From Vibrio pomeroyi (GTDB taxonomy: Bacteria; Pseudomonadota; Gammaproteobacteria; Enterobacterales; Vibrionaceae), in assembly GCF_024347595.1 (NCBI RefSeq), contig NZ_AP025507.1, positions 1,736,001 to 1,800,000 on the forward strand: a DNA stretch of 64,000 nucleotides. Direction: 5' to 3'. The translations under genes and the position numbers were made by a program. The stretch's first letter is position 1. Every line of letters begins with the position of its first letter. Below are positions 54,552-63,058 of the stretch, piece after piece. Below the pieces are notes generated by a model. It ran no database searches, was not told the origin of the DNA, and worked only from the letters and a program-made list of their open reading frames with translations.

Positions 54552-56308
54552 GCTGTAGCCTCCGTTTCATTCTGCTGTAGCTGCCAAGTCTCATAGTAGT
54601 AAGGACAGGTTTTGAGTAACGTGGCATGGTCGCCCTTGGCAATCACCTTACCTTCATTCAACACAATAATTTCATCCATATATTCAAGAGCATTGACACG
54701 ATGTGACACCACCAGAACCGACTGATTTTCCAATCGTTTAAACAAGCCTTCTAAGATCTTTCTTTCTGTCTCATAGTCGACCGCAGACAGTACATTATCC
54801 ATGATAATTAAGTCTGTCGGCTGCAACAGAGCACGTGCGATACTCAAGCGCTGCTTCTGACCACCGGACAACATGATCCCCTTCTCACCAACCAAGGTTT
54901 GGTCGCCATGTTCAAAGCGAGTCACATCACTGGCCAATTGGCTGAGCTCTAATACTTCATCAACCTGACTCTTGGCCAAATCGGTATCCAAGCTACCAAA
55001 ACGGATATTATCTTCGACTGTTGCTGAGAACAGATAAGGGTCTTGAGTCACGGTTTTCACATAACGACGTAAGTCGCTGCGCGAGAAACTAGTGACATCT
55101 TTTTCACCAAGGAAAACGGAACCTTCAGGAACATCTAAATGATGATTCAAACAGTTCACTAATGTCGTTTTGCCCGCTCCGATTCCACCTAGCACACCCA
55201 CTTTCTTACCCGCAGGAATATCAAAGCTGATGTCATCAAGGATCAAGCGTTCTTCACCCGCGTAACTAAAGCTAAGGTTACGAACAGAAAACGTTTTTCC
55301 CTTCAACGATTCAACATCTAACTCAGAGAGCTTTTCTTCATCTAGCTCTGGTACTTTGGCGTTAAGAATGGTTTGCGCGCTCTGAATTCCGACCATGCCA
55401 CGCTGATAAATCGTCGCGATTCGACCAAGTTGCATCAACGGCATTGCGAGCAAAACCGAGTAAGTTAGGAAAGCGGTTATCTCACCCAGTGTGAGTTCCT
55501 GCCTCATCAACATGAAACCACCCAGACCAAGAATAATAATTTTCATCAGGTCATTGGCGTAATCAAGCACCGGCATGAAGAAGACCTGAATACGAGTGAT
55601 CTTAAGACGGCATTCAAGCAACAGTTGATTGAGCTTTTCGGTTTCGACCTTCACCCAAGGTGACATCTGTTGGCTCTTGATCAGATCAACCCCTGATAGG
55701 TAACTCATCAACTGAGCAGACAAGTTTTGCAGGCGCTTCATGTGTTCTAAGTGCAGCGTTTTCATACGCTTGAAGCCTACTCGGAAAATCACAAAAGCGA
55801 TTGAGATAGGAATAATCGAATAAAGCGTTAATTCTGGTGAGATACGCCACATATAAAGAGGCGTCAGCGACAAAGCAAGCAACGCATTGAAGAACTGTAA
55901 GAAGCCGACGCCGAACATCAAACGGATCCCGCCAAGGTCATTATTGATGATTGAAATCAAACGACCTGACGCGAAGCGTTCATGAAAGCTACTTGGTAAG
56001 CGATTCAGCTTTTGTAGCAGTGTACTTTTGAGCGCAGCCTCTGTGATTCGCCCAGGGTTCAACGCATAGATCCGTGACAGGATCCGCACGACAACCATTG
56101 CGACCGACATACCCACCACAATCCAAACATAGGTTTGAAGCTGTTGGTGACCTGTTGACGAGGCATCATCAATTAAATCTATCGCCAATTGAATATAACG
56201 AGGGATCTCTACTTGTAACCAGTTAACGAGAAAAATGAACACGATCGCTAACAAATAAGAGGTGCGATTCATGCGCAAGTAATGGGCAATAAACTGTCTT
56301 TTAGTCAT
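54545..56308 (-). CDS. ABC exporter half-transporter with degenerate Walker B (MdlA-like)
   Basis: 587 residues: a six-helix membrane domain (about 15-310) and an ATPase domain with Walker A GGIGAGKTT (about 373), the canonical signature LSGGQKQR, and a Walker B reading IIMDNVLSAVD (about 502). The Glu that normally follows the Walker B Asp is Asn. In a heterodimer, its Walker A/B site pairs with the variant LSVGQ of the partner, giving one degenerate site, while the partner's intact Walker B pairs with this canonical signature. The start is ATG 56308. Confidence 0.9.
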   Translation of the reverse strand: MTKRQFIAHYLRMNRTSYLLAIVFIFLVNWLQVEIPRYIQLAIDLIDDASSTGHQQLQTYVWIVVGMSVAMVVVRILSRIYALNPGRITEAALKSTLLQKLNRLPSSFHERFASGRLISIINNDLGGIRLMFGVGFLQFFNALLALSLTPLYMWRISPELTLYSIIPISIAFVIFRVGFKRMKTLHLEHMKRLQNLSAQLMSYLSGVDLIKSQQMSPWVKVETEKLNQLLLECRLKITRIQVFFMPVLDYANDLMKIIILGLGGFMLMRQELTLGEITAFLTYSVLLAMPLMQLGRIATIYQRGMVGIQSAQTILNAKVPELDEEKLSELDVESLKGKTFSVRNLSFSYAGEERLILDDISFDIPAGKKVGVLGGIGAGKTTLVNCLNHHLDVPEGSVFLGEKDVTSFSRSDLRRYVKTVTQDPYLFSATVEDNIRFGSLDTDLAKSQVDEVLELSQLASDVTRFEHGDQTLVGEKGIMLSGGQKQRLSIARALLQPTDLIIMDNVLSAVDYETERKILEGLFKRLENQSVLVVSHRVNALEYMDEIIVLNEGKVIAKGDHATLLKTCPYYYETWQLQQNETEATAC

Positions 56309-56599
56309 AGTATTCTTTGTTTAGGGCAGGCACACAGCGATGTGATGGTGTTATCCGGCAAGATTAGACATCGCAGAGGTAAAGATACATCAAAAATACA
56401 TAGTTGACAATGTCAACCATGTTTAATTGTTCGCTATTGGTGTTGTATTTTAGTGCTACTAGAAACAACTTTGCCGCTCTGATGGCGGCAAAGTATCTTA
56501 AGTACACTAAATGGGGAGCTTTAAACCAAACTCAATACCACAGCAACAAAAATCGGATATTGATTCAGCCGACACCCCTTCACTCCAGTGACCAGGCGA

Positions 56600-57118
56600 T
56601 TAGAGAATCACATCGACCTGGCCATTTTCGACATCAACTGAGCGTTTCACTTCGCTGCCCATCGCCGATGGGTACCATACTTCAACCCAAACTTTTTCAA
56701 CATGGTTAGGTAGAAGTAGTGTTGTAGAGAAATCAATATCCTCATTGATTGGTACCCTCAACACTTGTGATGTGTAATCGACAACATCGCCATTGAACTG
56801 GGTATACAGGCTCATAAAACCTCGTGAGCTTTGCGAGCTTGCCACATCAACGGTCACTTTAACTTCTCTTTCGGTTGAGAAGTCAAAACCTTCTGGTACA
56901 ACGAGCTCTACCGATTTCAATGCTTGCTGTGCGGGTACAACGCTTGATGTCACTGCGCTACTGCCTCCCGATGGAGTACTCCCTGAAGAAGACCCGCTAC
57001 CCGGTGGGGTTACCGCACTTGGCGTTGAGGTGGTTGAACCGCCACCACCGCCTCCGCCACCACAAGCCGTAAGGAAGACAACAGTCACGCTACTTATCAT
57101 TAGTTTAGTTAGTTTCAT
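56600..57118 (-). CDS. lipoprotein with Gly/Ser/Pro linker (LruC partner)
   Basis: 172 residues. The signal sequence ends in a lipobox, FLTAC (Cys19), followed by a run of glycines and a Ser/Thr/Pro/Gly linker to about residue 60. A beta-rich domain of about 110 residues follows (VELVVPEGFDFSTEREVKVT, KVWVEVWYPSAMGSEVKRSV). The long flexible linker and polyglycine are typical of Vibrio surface or outer-membrane-anchored proteins. It starts 13 bases after the stop of the LruC/GEVED gene, with AGGAGG upstream, so it is the second gene of a two-gene operon. No name for the beta domain is recognised. Confidence 0.8.
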   Translation of the reverse strand: MKLTKLMISSVTVVFLTACGGGGGGGGSTTSTPSAVTPPGSGSSSGSTPSGGSSAVTSSVVPAQQALKSVELVVPEGFDFSTEREVKVTVDVASSQSSRGFMSLYTQFNGDVVDYTSQVLRVPINEDIDFSTTLLLPNHVEKVWVEVWYPSAMGSEVKRSVDVENGQVDVIL

Positions 57119-57131
57119 AAATCCTCCTTAA

Positions 57132-59243
57132 TTAATCTTCAGTAGACCAAGTTTTGTCTGAGTTAGGGTTTAAATACCAAGTCGGTTTAGAAGAACCGCC
57201 AGTTGTAGCCCACTCCGCAAAATCCGGGAACGCTTCACTGATGTCTATGTACTCGGATGGGTGATTCCAAGGAGATGATATTAAGATACCCCAAGGCATG
57301 TTCTGCGTAGTTCGGTAGTATTTTCCACTATCTGGATCTGAATCATCTTGTGCCACACCGTAAAAGTCGCTCACTAACGTACCACGTGACGTTGGTGGAA
57401 GATCCGCTGTGTGAATTTCAAGGTCTTTACCCGGAGAACCAGTAAAACTAGACCCATGGTAATACCCTTCACCTGGACCAAAGATGAACGGGTCGAAACC
57501 ACTCAATGGTAGAAGTGAACTCACCGTTGGTTGATCGTCGTCGTTAAACGGTAGTGAGATGCTGAACGTCATTTGGTCGGACTCAAGAGACGGATTACAA
57601 GACGGGTTAGTACGGTGGAACATACACTCATCGTTGATCGGGATGTCATTTCTCAAGTTCAACGAAGCGACAACAACAAGGTCCCCTCCTGGTGATGCAA
57701 CCGCTTTATCTTCGCCCGTGAACGGTGAAATATTCACACGAGTTGCACCGTTTTTCTGCACTCTGGCGGTCTGCAAGTCGACATCCGACTCATCAAAGCC
57801 ACTCAGTTTCCAACCTAAGCCATTACCATAAGAGGCGCCGTAGGCCATAATGCTACCGCTGATATCCATACGCAATACAGCATCATCTTTACTCAGAATG
57901 GTAGTTCGGTAGTAAACGACAACATCGTTTAAGTCGAAATCACCCACTTCTGGCCAGTTATCTTCGAACGCTGCAGTGTAGTAGTTAGAGTGTTGAATTG
58001 TGGTTCCCGGATCAGTCACGTTGAACACGTAATCCTCGACTTCCCCATCACCAACGTAACCATCACTTGGGATGTTAGGGCTGCTCGCTAGACGGAAACG
58101 TGTTTGTACAGTCCCCACACTCGCATCATCAGCCACTCGAATTGGAACAACTTGTCCCCCTTCAACAACCGAATGGTTCTTCAAGATTTGTTCATCATCA
58201 TCGAAAGTACCACTCAAGTCCCAGTCAGCCCAAGCTTGTAGGTAACCATTACCCACTACATTAACGTTAATGAGGCTATCCAACCCGATTTCTAGGTTAG
58301 TAAGTAGCGTAATACCGTCGTCATCATTCCCGTCAACATCCAAGTCATCGCCGTTTGATAAAGCACCCGGTTGTCCGTCAGAATCTGTATCGATGCTAGC
58401 CCCTAGATAAAGCGTTGAAGAGACAGCATGTTCTGCACCATTGCTTGCTTGTAACGTTCCATAAGTGTCTGGAGCGTCACCAAAATCAGACTCGTCAGAA
58501 CTCTCAATTGGCGTAGTGAAGCCACTTAAGTCCCAGTTACCATCAAACGCAGAAAAAATAGGGTTAGGAAAGCTACTACTGCTAGAAGTGACGGTTTCAA
58601 ATTGTAAGGTAACAATAGAGGTGTTTTTATAGATGAATTTAACTGCACCTGACGTGTCAGTTTCTGAATAATTAGTACCAGGGCCTGTAAATAGAACGGA
58701 TGTTCCATCAGCACTCTCTTCCGCGGTCAGGCTGGCGCTTGCACTACCCAATTGATAACTGAAAAAGCCTTCACTTTTAAATACTCGTACTTGCTCTGAC
58801 TGAACGGGCTCGCCATCAATGTCATAACCGATCATTTCAAATTCAGGAATAGTGTAAGGAAACGAGAAAGTACCAGACAGACCATCTGTTCCGTCAAAGA
58901 ACTCAAAGGTATAAATCAAACCTGCAGATCCGGCAGAATTAGTCTGATAGAGGAATCCAATATCACCAGAAGGCTGAGTGGAGCCTTCTTTGTAGTTGGG
59001 AGCATGGAACATAAACGTTGCATCACCAAATACGCTACTGGATACCTTAGCATCAATGGTCTTTCCATCATGTGTGCCGACATTGAGAAAGTGCATGGAG
59101 GCACCATCATAGGTTGGTCCCGCCCAACCACTACTTCCGTTCGTTGACTCTACGTGGTTTGAAAAATCCAAATCCACAATGGTTGCATGGACTGGGACGC
59201 TAACTATTGCGCCAATGAGGTAGATAATTTGCTTGTATTTCAT
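57132..59243 (-). CDS. LruC- and GEVED-domain secreted protein
   Basis: 703 residues with a signal peptide (IIYLIGAIVSVPVHA, cleavage near 21). Residues about 22-245 are beta-rich. Residues about 250-415 form a GEVED domain (DFGDAPDTYGTLQASNGAEH, DTDSDGQPG, DVDGNDDDG, DGYVGDGEVEDYVFNV) with calcium-binding-like Asp loops. An LruC domain from about 418 to the end contains GDFDLNDVVVYYR. It has no membrane anchor. The organisation matches the LruC-domain proteins of marine bacteria; the name comes from a Leptospira antigen. It forms an operon with the lipoprotein gene 13 bases downstream. Role unknown; adhesion or surface display is inference. Confidence 0.88.
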   Translation of the reverse strand: MKYKQIIYLIGAIVSVPVHATIVDLDFSNHVESTNGSSGWAGPTYDGASMHFLNVGTHDGKTIDAKVSSSVFGDATFMFHAPNYKEGSTQPSGDIGFLYQTNSAGSAGLIYTFEFFDGTDGLSGTFSFPYTIPEFEMIGYDIDGEPVQSEQVRVFKSEGFFSYQLGSASASLTAEESADGTSVLFTGPGTNYSETDTSGAVKFIYKNTSIVTLQFETVTSSSSSFPNPIFSAFDGNWDLSGFTTPIESSDESDFGDAPDTYGTLQASNGAEHAVSSTLYLGASIDTDSDGQPGALSNGDDLDVDGNDDDGITLLTNLEIGLDSLINVNVVGNGYLQAWADWDLSGTFDDDEQILKNHSVVEGGQVVPIRVADDASVGTVQTRFRLASSPNIPSDGYVGDGEVEDYVFNVTDPGTTIQHSNYYTAAFEDNWPEVGDFDLNDVVVYYRTTILSKDDAVLRMDISGSIMAYGASYGNGLGWKLSGFDESDVDLQTARVQKNGATRVNISPFTGEDKAVASPGGDLVVVASLNLRNDIPINDECMFHRTNPSCNPSLESDQMTFSISLPFNDDDQPTVSSLLPLSGFDPFIFGPGEGYYHGSSFTGSPGKDLEIHTADLPPTSRGTLVSDFYGVAQDDSDPDSGKYYRTTQNMPWGILISSPWNHPSEYIDISEAFPDFAEWATTGGSSKPTWYLNPNSDKTWSTED

Positions 59244-59804
59244 AGTAAACCTCGACTTCTTCTTCGCTTAAGCGATTTCCTTGAAAAGTACGTAAACTCT
59301 GAACGGCAAAGCTAAATAATTGTCTCCGTAAAATCTGATGCTACGAGACAAAGGATGTCTACTTTTATTATTTTTGGTGCCGACAAAACGAGCTGCATAA
59401 GACAAAGAAGCAAGAGGAGAGCCAAGTTTTTTAATACTTAAAAAATATAAATAAACCATTGAAATTAAAAACTTATTATTCATGTTCTTTTCGAGCACAA
59501 GAATAAAAAAAACACTTTATTCAAAATAGGAATCAATTTGATGAAGGAAATGAGTCAACTTGACAGCTTGTCATAGATAGGTGTGAAAGAAGTAGATTCC
59601 AAGCGAATAAAGATGTCGTTCAAACAGCAGGAAGCTGCATGAAACTGGAGAAATAATGGCTGTTGATTATAAACGAAGTTAGATGACAGAGAGCACTAAC
59701 AATGAACTGTTTAAATGCGGGGTGAAATTAAACAGTTCAAAGATCATTGTCAGCCGCGCTTTAGTTACAGCTGAACAATTATTGCAATATAAGGTTTGGT
59801 GAGA
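59244..59804. other. 561-base gene-free stretch upstream of LruC gene
   Basis: AT-rich with no credible gene; one open frame on the minus strand (59268-59498) lacks features. It holds an inverted repeat at 59704-59738, an imperfect TTTTTTAA/TTAAAAAA repeat upstream of the LruC gene, and probably the LruC promoter. The absence of a gene over this length is unusual for the window. Confidence 0.5.
59704..59738. repeat. inverted repeat near the Nudix gene
   Basis: GAACTGTTTAA at 59704-59714 and TTAAACAGTTC at 59728-59738 form perfect 11-base arms around 13 bases, about 66 bases past the stop of the minus-strand Nudix gene. There is no T-run. Confidence 0.5.
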
Positions 59805-60323
59805 TTAAAGCATTTCTTTTGCGATCAAATGCAACAAAAACGTCTCGCGCTCAATGCTCATGCCCTTTTTAGGACTTTCAGCCATCGTTTTTTCATTATG
59901 AGCGATCGCTTCATGGATGTTCATCCACACCGGTTTCATCCCATTTTTCACTTCATAATCTTCGTAAGCCGTTTCACCAAGCTCACGGTCGATCTTGCAT
60001 GAGTAGCAGTAAGAGATCATGTGCATCATATCCGCGTCGTCTTTGTACCAAGGACGGAACTCTTCAAAAATACCGAACGGCTTGATGCTGTGAATATTCT
60101 TCGCACCCGTCTCTTCTTCCAGTTCACGAACCATGCCTGCAATAACATCTTCACCTTCATCCAAACCGCCACCAGGAATGGTGTAGTCGTGATAACGCTC
60201 TGTATAAAGCATCAGAATGTCTTCGCCATCTAACACAATCGCACGGGCTGCGTTGCGCTTATATACTGTTTTATTGTCTAGATGGTCGATATCAGGGTGA
60301 ATAGTGGTTTTTAGGTGTCTCAT
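59805..60323 (-). CDS. Nudix hydrolase
   Basis: 172 residues. The Nudix box GX5EX7REXXEEXG is present as GGGLDEGEDVIAGMVRELEE followed by ETG. It would hydrolyse a nucleoside diphosphate-linked compound; the substrate is not identifiable. The N-terminal half carries the strand order typical of the fold (ARAIVLDGEDILMLY). It is monocistronic, with 370 bases of upstream region. Confidence 0.88.
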   Translation of the reverse strand: MRHLKTTIHPDIDHLDNKTVYKRNAARAIVLDGEDILMLYTERYHDYTIPGGGLDEGEDVIAGMVRELEEETGAKNIHSIKPFGIFEEFRPWYKDDADMMHMISYCYSCKIDRELGETAYEDYEVKNGMKPVWMNIHEAIAHNEKTMAESPKKGMSIERETFLLHLIAKEML

Positions 60324-60693
60324 GATTGTGACTGCTCTACTGAATTTGGCGGCATCATATCATAATCATCAATAGATTCGAGGTGCACAATCGTCTTCAA
60401 GAACGCTTTCCTACTTAATCTCCCTGCTGTTAACGTATCTCCGCCGAGTCGCAATAAAACTCAAACGAGTACGCGTTAAACGAGAAAGCTCCATTTACAG
60501 CTTGGATCTAGTTAGCTTGATCTAGCACTCAAAAATTGGCGAAACCTAACGAAATATAAAACTATTTCAATATCTTGACCAAATTAGGACAACCTTTTCT
60601 GAAATCTAAAATATACTCATTTCATAGAGCTTCTAATTGGGTTCTGTAGAACTTAACGCTTTCATTTGTAGAGTTATCACGTAGGAGATAAAC
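60324..60693. other. 370-base gene-free stretch between Nudix and DUF333 genes
   Basis: A divergent promoter region. I see no coding sequence, palindrome of note or terminator. The 60 bases before 60694 have a good ribosome-binding site (AGGAG). Confidence 0.45.
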
Positions 60694-60948
60694 ATGAAGA
60701 AAATTGGTTTGATGGCTGTATTTGCCGTTGTATTAGGCGGTTGTGCAAACGACTATGCAGAATATAGCGAAGGCCAACGTGTTTCAGTCGCTAACCCAGC
60801 CGCGGTTTATTGTGTTCAACAGGACGGTGAATTAGATACGGTGACTGAAAACAATCAACGTACCACTTACTGTGTATTCGATGACGGTGAGCGCATTGAA
60901 CAGTGGGAGTACTACCGCAATAACCACGAGCAAGAAGCTGAAAAGTAA
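60694..60948 (+). CDS. small DUF333 lipoprotein
   Basis: 84 residues. The signal sequence ends in a lipobox (LGGCAND, Cys17). The DUF333 motif is visible: NPAAVYCVQQDGE, TTYCVFDDGERIEQWEYYR, with two conserved Cys and an aromatic-rich end. The start is an ATG at 60694 after AGGAGA. Its function is unknown; related proteins occur as small surface lipoproteins. Confidence 0.87.
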   Translation: MKKIGLMAVFAVVLGGCANDYAEYSEGQRVSVANPAAVYCVQQDGELDTVTENNQRTTYCVFDDGERIEQWEYYRNNHEQEAEK

Positions 60949-61160
60949 TCACTTCGGCAGCGAGTTTCGAACCTCACCGCTGTAAGATCCCGCCCCAAAA
61001 ATTCTAGTATGTTACGTAAACTGTCTGTCTTAAGGCAGCGGTTTACCGTATACACACACCAATTGAACAGTGTTTTATTGCTGACATTTCCATGACATTG
61101 TAGAGACACTTGAAACGATAGAATGCCAGCCTGTTACAAAATATTACAAGCCGTATTGAT

Positions 61161-61838
61161 ATGAAAAGCCAATCTAAAACCAAAGAACAAACTCATATGT
61201 CACTTGAGCTCCCAGAGTTCACGCTGTCGCAATCAACTTCTCAAGTTATCTACAAACGATGCCAGACAGCGTTAGTCGTATTGGCGATCAGTATTGTCGC
61301 GAACCTTGCACTTCGAATTGACTTTGTATTGTTGAATGGCAATGTGGGTGAGATCTCAGTGACTGAGATGCTCCAGCAATTACTGCTTGTCGTGACTTCT
61401 AGTTCTTTTATTTATCTCGCAAGAGAGAGAAGCGAAGTTAAACATGCAGCCCTTCTCATCAGTGCCTTCTTTGCTGTGATGTTTATCCGTGAGATGGACT
61501 TTTGGTTTGACAAAATTGTACATGGCGCATGGGTTGTGCCTGCGCTTTTAGTTGCTGGTAGCGCGATTTTTTATGCTGTAAAGAACGGTAAGCGCACGAT
61601 TGATCAACTGGCGCTGATCCTTGCATCTCCGCACATGAACCTTTTGGTTACCGGTGTCATGCTGCTCTTGGTATTTTCTCGCCTATTTGGCATGGGCAGT
61701 TTTTGGCACAACGTTATGGGTGATGATTACGTTCGCGTAGTTAAAAACATCGCAGAGGAAGGCACTGAGCTTCTAGCTTACTGTCTGATTGCGTTTGCAA
61801 GTTTAAAAACCGTTATTAGCATCACGAGAAAGAAATAA
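61161..61838 (+). CDS. six-helix membrane protein of unknown function
   Basis: 225 residues with about six predicted membrane helices (LVVLAISIVANLALRI, MLQQLLLVVTSSSFIYLA, AALLISAFFAVMFI, VVPALLVAGSAIFYAV, HMNLLVTGVMLLLVFSRLFG, LLAYCLIAFASLKTVISI). Conserved-looking acidic and His residues lie next to helices 3-4 (REMDFWFDKIVHGAW) and before helix 6 (EEGTELLAY); this might be an active or metal site of a small membrane enzyme, but I do not recognise the family. The start is ATG 61161; a second in-frame ATG at 61197 is possible, and neither has a strong ribosome-binding site. Confidence 0.65.
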   Translation: MKSQSKTKEQTHMSLELPEFTLSQSTSQVIYKRCQTALVVLAISIVANLALRIDFVLLNGNVGEISVTEMLQQLLLVVTSSSFIYLARERSEVKHAALLISAFFAVMFIREMDFWFDKIVHGAWVVPALLVAGSAIFYAVKNGKRTIDQLALILASPHMNLLVTGVMLLLVFSRLFGMGSFWHNVMGDDYVRVVKNIAEEGTELLAYCLIAFASLKTVISITRKK

Positions 61839-61842
61839 TCAC

Positions 61843-62721
61843 CTATCGCCACCAGCGATGTGTGTGATCCGATTCTGGATCTAAATATCGATTCAATAAA
61901 GTCAGGTTAGTGTCTAGTAGTGCTAGATATTCCCTGACTTTTTTTATGTCAGTATCCACTGGAGTCTGTTGAACACAACGCTCCAAAACCGGAAGCAGGC
62001 TTTCCACGATACCAAAAAGGGACGAACACCCTACCAATTCTTTTGCTTTAACCAACGCCTCAACGGAGAGTCTTTGTGGCTCTTCCCTCACCGTATCTAA
62101 ATCTCGCTTGAATGACCCAGCATTGACGCCTTCAAGGTAAACTCGGTAAGTCGTTAATACATCCATCAACAAAAATAGTTGGCCTTGAGTCGTTTGGTGC
62201 GGGTATGGCACTGGAATATGAGATTCCAACTCGCGATCTATCTGTAGTTCTACACCCAGCGCTGAACACTTTTCGCTAAGCACCTTAAGCAGACCTTGCT
62301 CGTCCATCAACGCTTGAATCTCAAAGATACGTTGCAAGTGATAATCGTTAGAAACAAACGTTACTTTCACACTCTGCCCGCGAGTAAACAACCCGCTCTC
62401 GATCATTTCAGAAGCCAAATTCTGAATGTTCTCCACCGTATTTGTTGAGCGTTGCTCAAGTAAGATTGCACCTAAGTTAAATGGATGTTCACGCTGAGCT
62501 TCAAGTTCTCGAAAATACTGGTGCATTGCATCCGCTTCAGAGAGAGTTTGCCCCTTTGTTACCCCGCCACAAAATGCAACGGCCGTTTGCTGATTCGACT
62601 CTTCGACCAAAAGCTCCGCCAGATACCCAACTAAAGCATCAACCCGACTGATTCCTTCATCAGTCAATTTATTCTCATTAAGTCGCTTACCCAGCACAAT
62701 AAGGAGGTGATTAATGCTCAT
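61843..62721 (-). CDS. DUF218/YdcF-like protein
   Basis: 292 residues. The start of the domain is LLIVLGKRLNENKLTDEGISR, with CGGVTKGQTLSEADAMHQYF and TVENIQNLASEM in the middle and SNDYHLQRIFEI at the end, as in the DUF218 family (YdcF, SanA, ElyC). Its C-terminal 110 residues are helical and not part of the core domain. Unlike SanA and ElyC, it has no membrane anchor from this start; the frame extends upstream to 62844 but the extra part looks non-coding. The family binds nucleotide-like ligands; function unknown. Confidence 0.75.
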   Translation of the reverse strand: MSINHLLIVLGKRLNENKLTDEGISRVDALVGYLAELLVEESNQQTAVAFCGGVTKGQTLSEADAMHQYFRELEAQREHPFNLGAILLEQRSTNTVENIQNLASEMIESGLFTRGQSVKVTFVSNDYHLQRIFEIQALMDEQGLLKVLSEKCSALGVELQIDRELESHIPVPYPHQTTQGQLFLLMDVLTTYRVYLEGVNAGSFKRDLDTVREEPQRLSVEALVKAKELVGCSSLFGIVESLLPVLERCVQQTPVDTDIKKVREYLALLDTNLTLLNRYLDPESDHTHRWWR

Positions 62722-63058
62722 TTTATGTTCAAGTCTCGTTTTGGTGATTAGATAGAGTGAATTATGTATACAATATCCAGTAACAAAAGTATTTTTAAAT
62801 TCTCTTAGGTTGCTCGCAATAATGCTCACTATTGATGACAACACCTAAAGCAATGCAGGAATAGACGTGGCGCTTTGAAGCAAAAATAACACGCTCTTGC
62901 ATTTCATTGTTCTGAGCTTGCTAACACAAGTTTCAATATAAAGAGACGTTTCAAGCACAGAACAAGCTCGACTAAAAATGTTTCATGAACAGTGAAACGA
63001 ACAAAATACAAATTTTACACAGAGTTCGTACATCGAACCGTCTTCACAGGAAGTTACT
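62722..63058. other. divergent region upstream of sdaA
   Basis: 337 bases with no convincing gene. It contains a short inverted repeat, GTTTCA at 62980-62985 with TGAAAC at 62993-62998, about 60-80 bases upstream of the sdaA start. Confidence 0.45.
62980..62998. promoter_or_regulatory. short inverted repeat upstream of sdaA
   Basis: GTTTCA-N7-TGAAAC, 61 bases before the start codon. It may be an operator. The arms are short and could arise by chance. Confidence 0.3.

Noticed and set aside
56404..56709. 101-residue plus-strand frame between the ABC exporter and lipoprotein genes
   Set aside because: Its 3' third is antisense to the lipoprotein gene, and its composition shows no domain. The intergenic part has no ribosome-binding site.
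59268..59498. 76-residue minus-strand frame just upstream of the LruC gene
   Set aside because: It lies in the presumed promoter and leader region, has no credible ribosome-binding site, and has no recognisable domain or signal structure.
62699..62755. Perfect AAGGAGGT site followed by ATG and a 13-codon hydrophobic frame on the plus strand
   Set aside because: It is the complement of the Asn-His-Leu-Leu codons at the start of the DUF218 gene, so coding constraint on the other strand explains the sequence.
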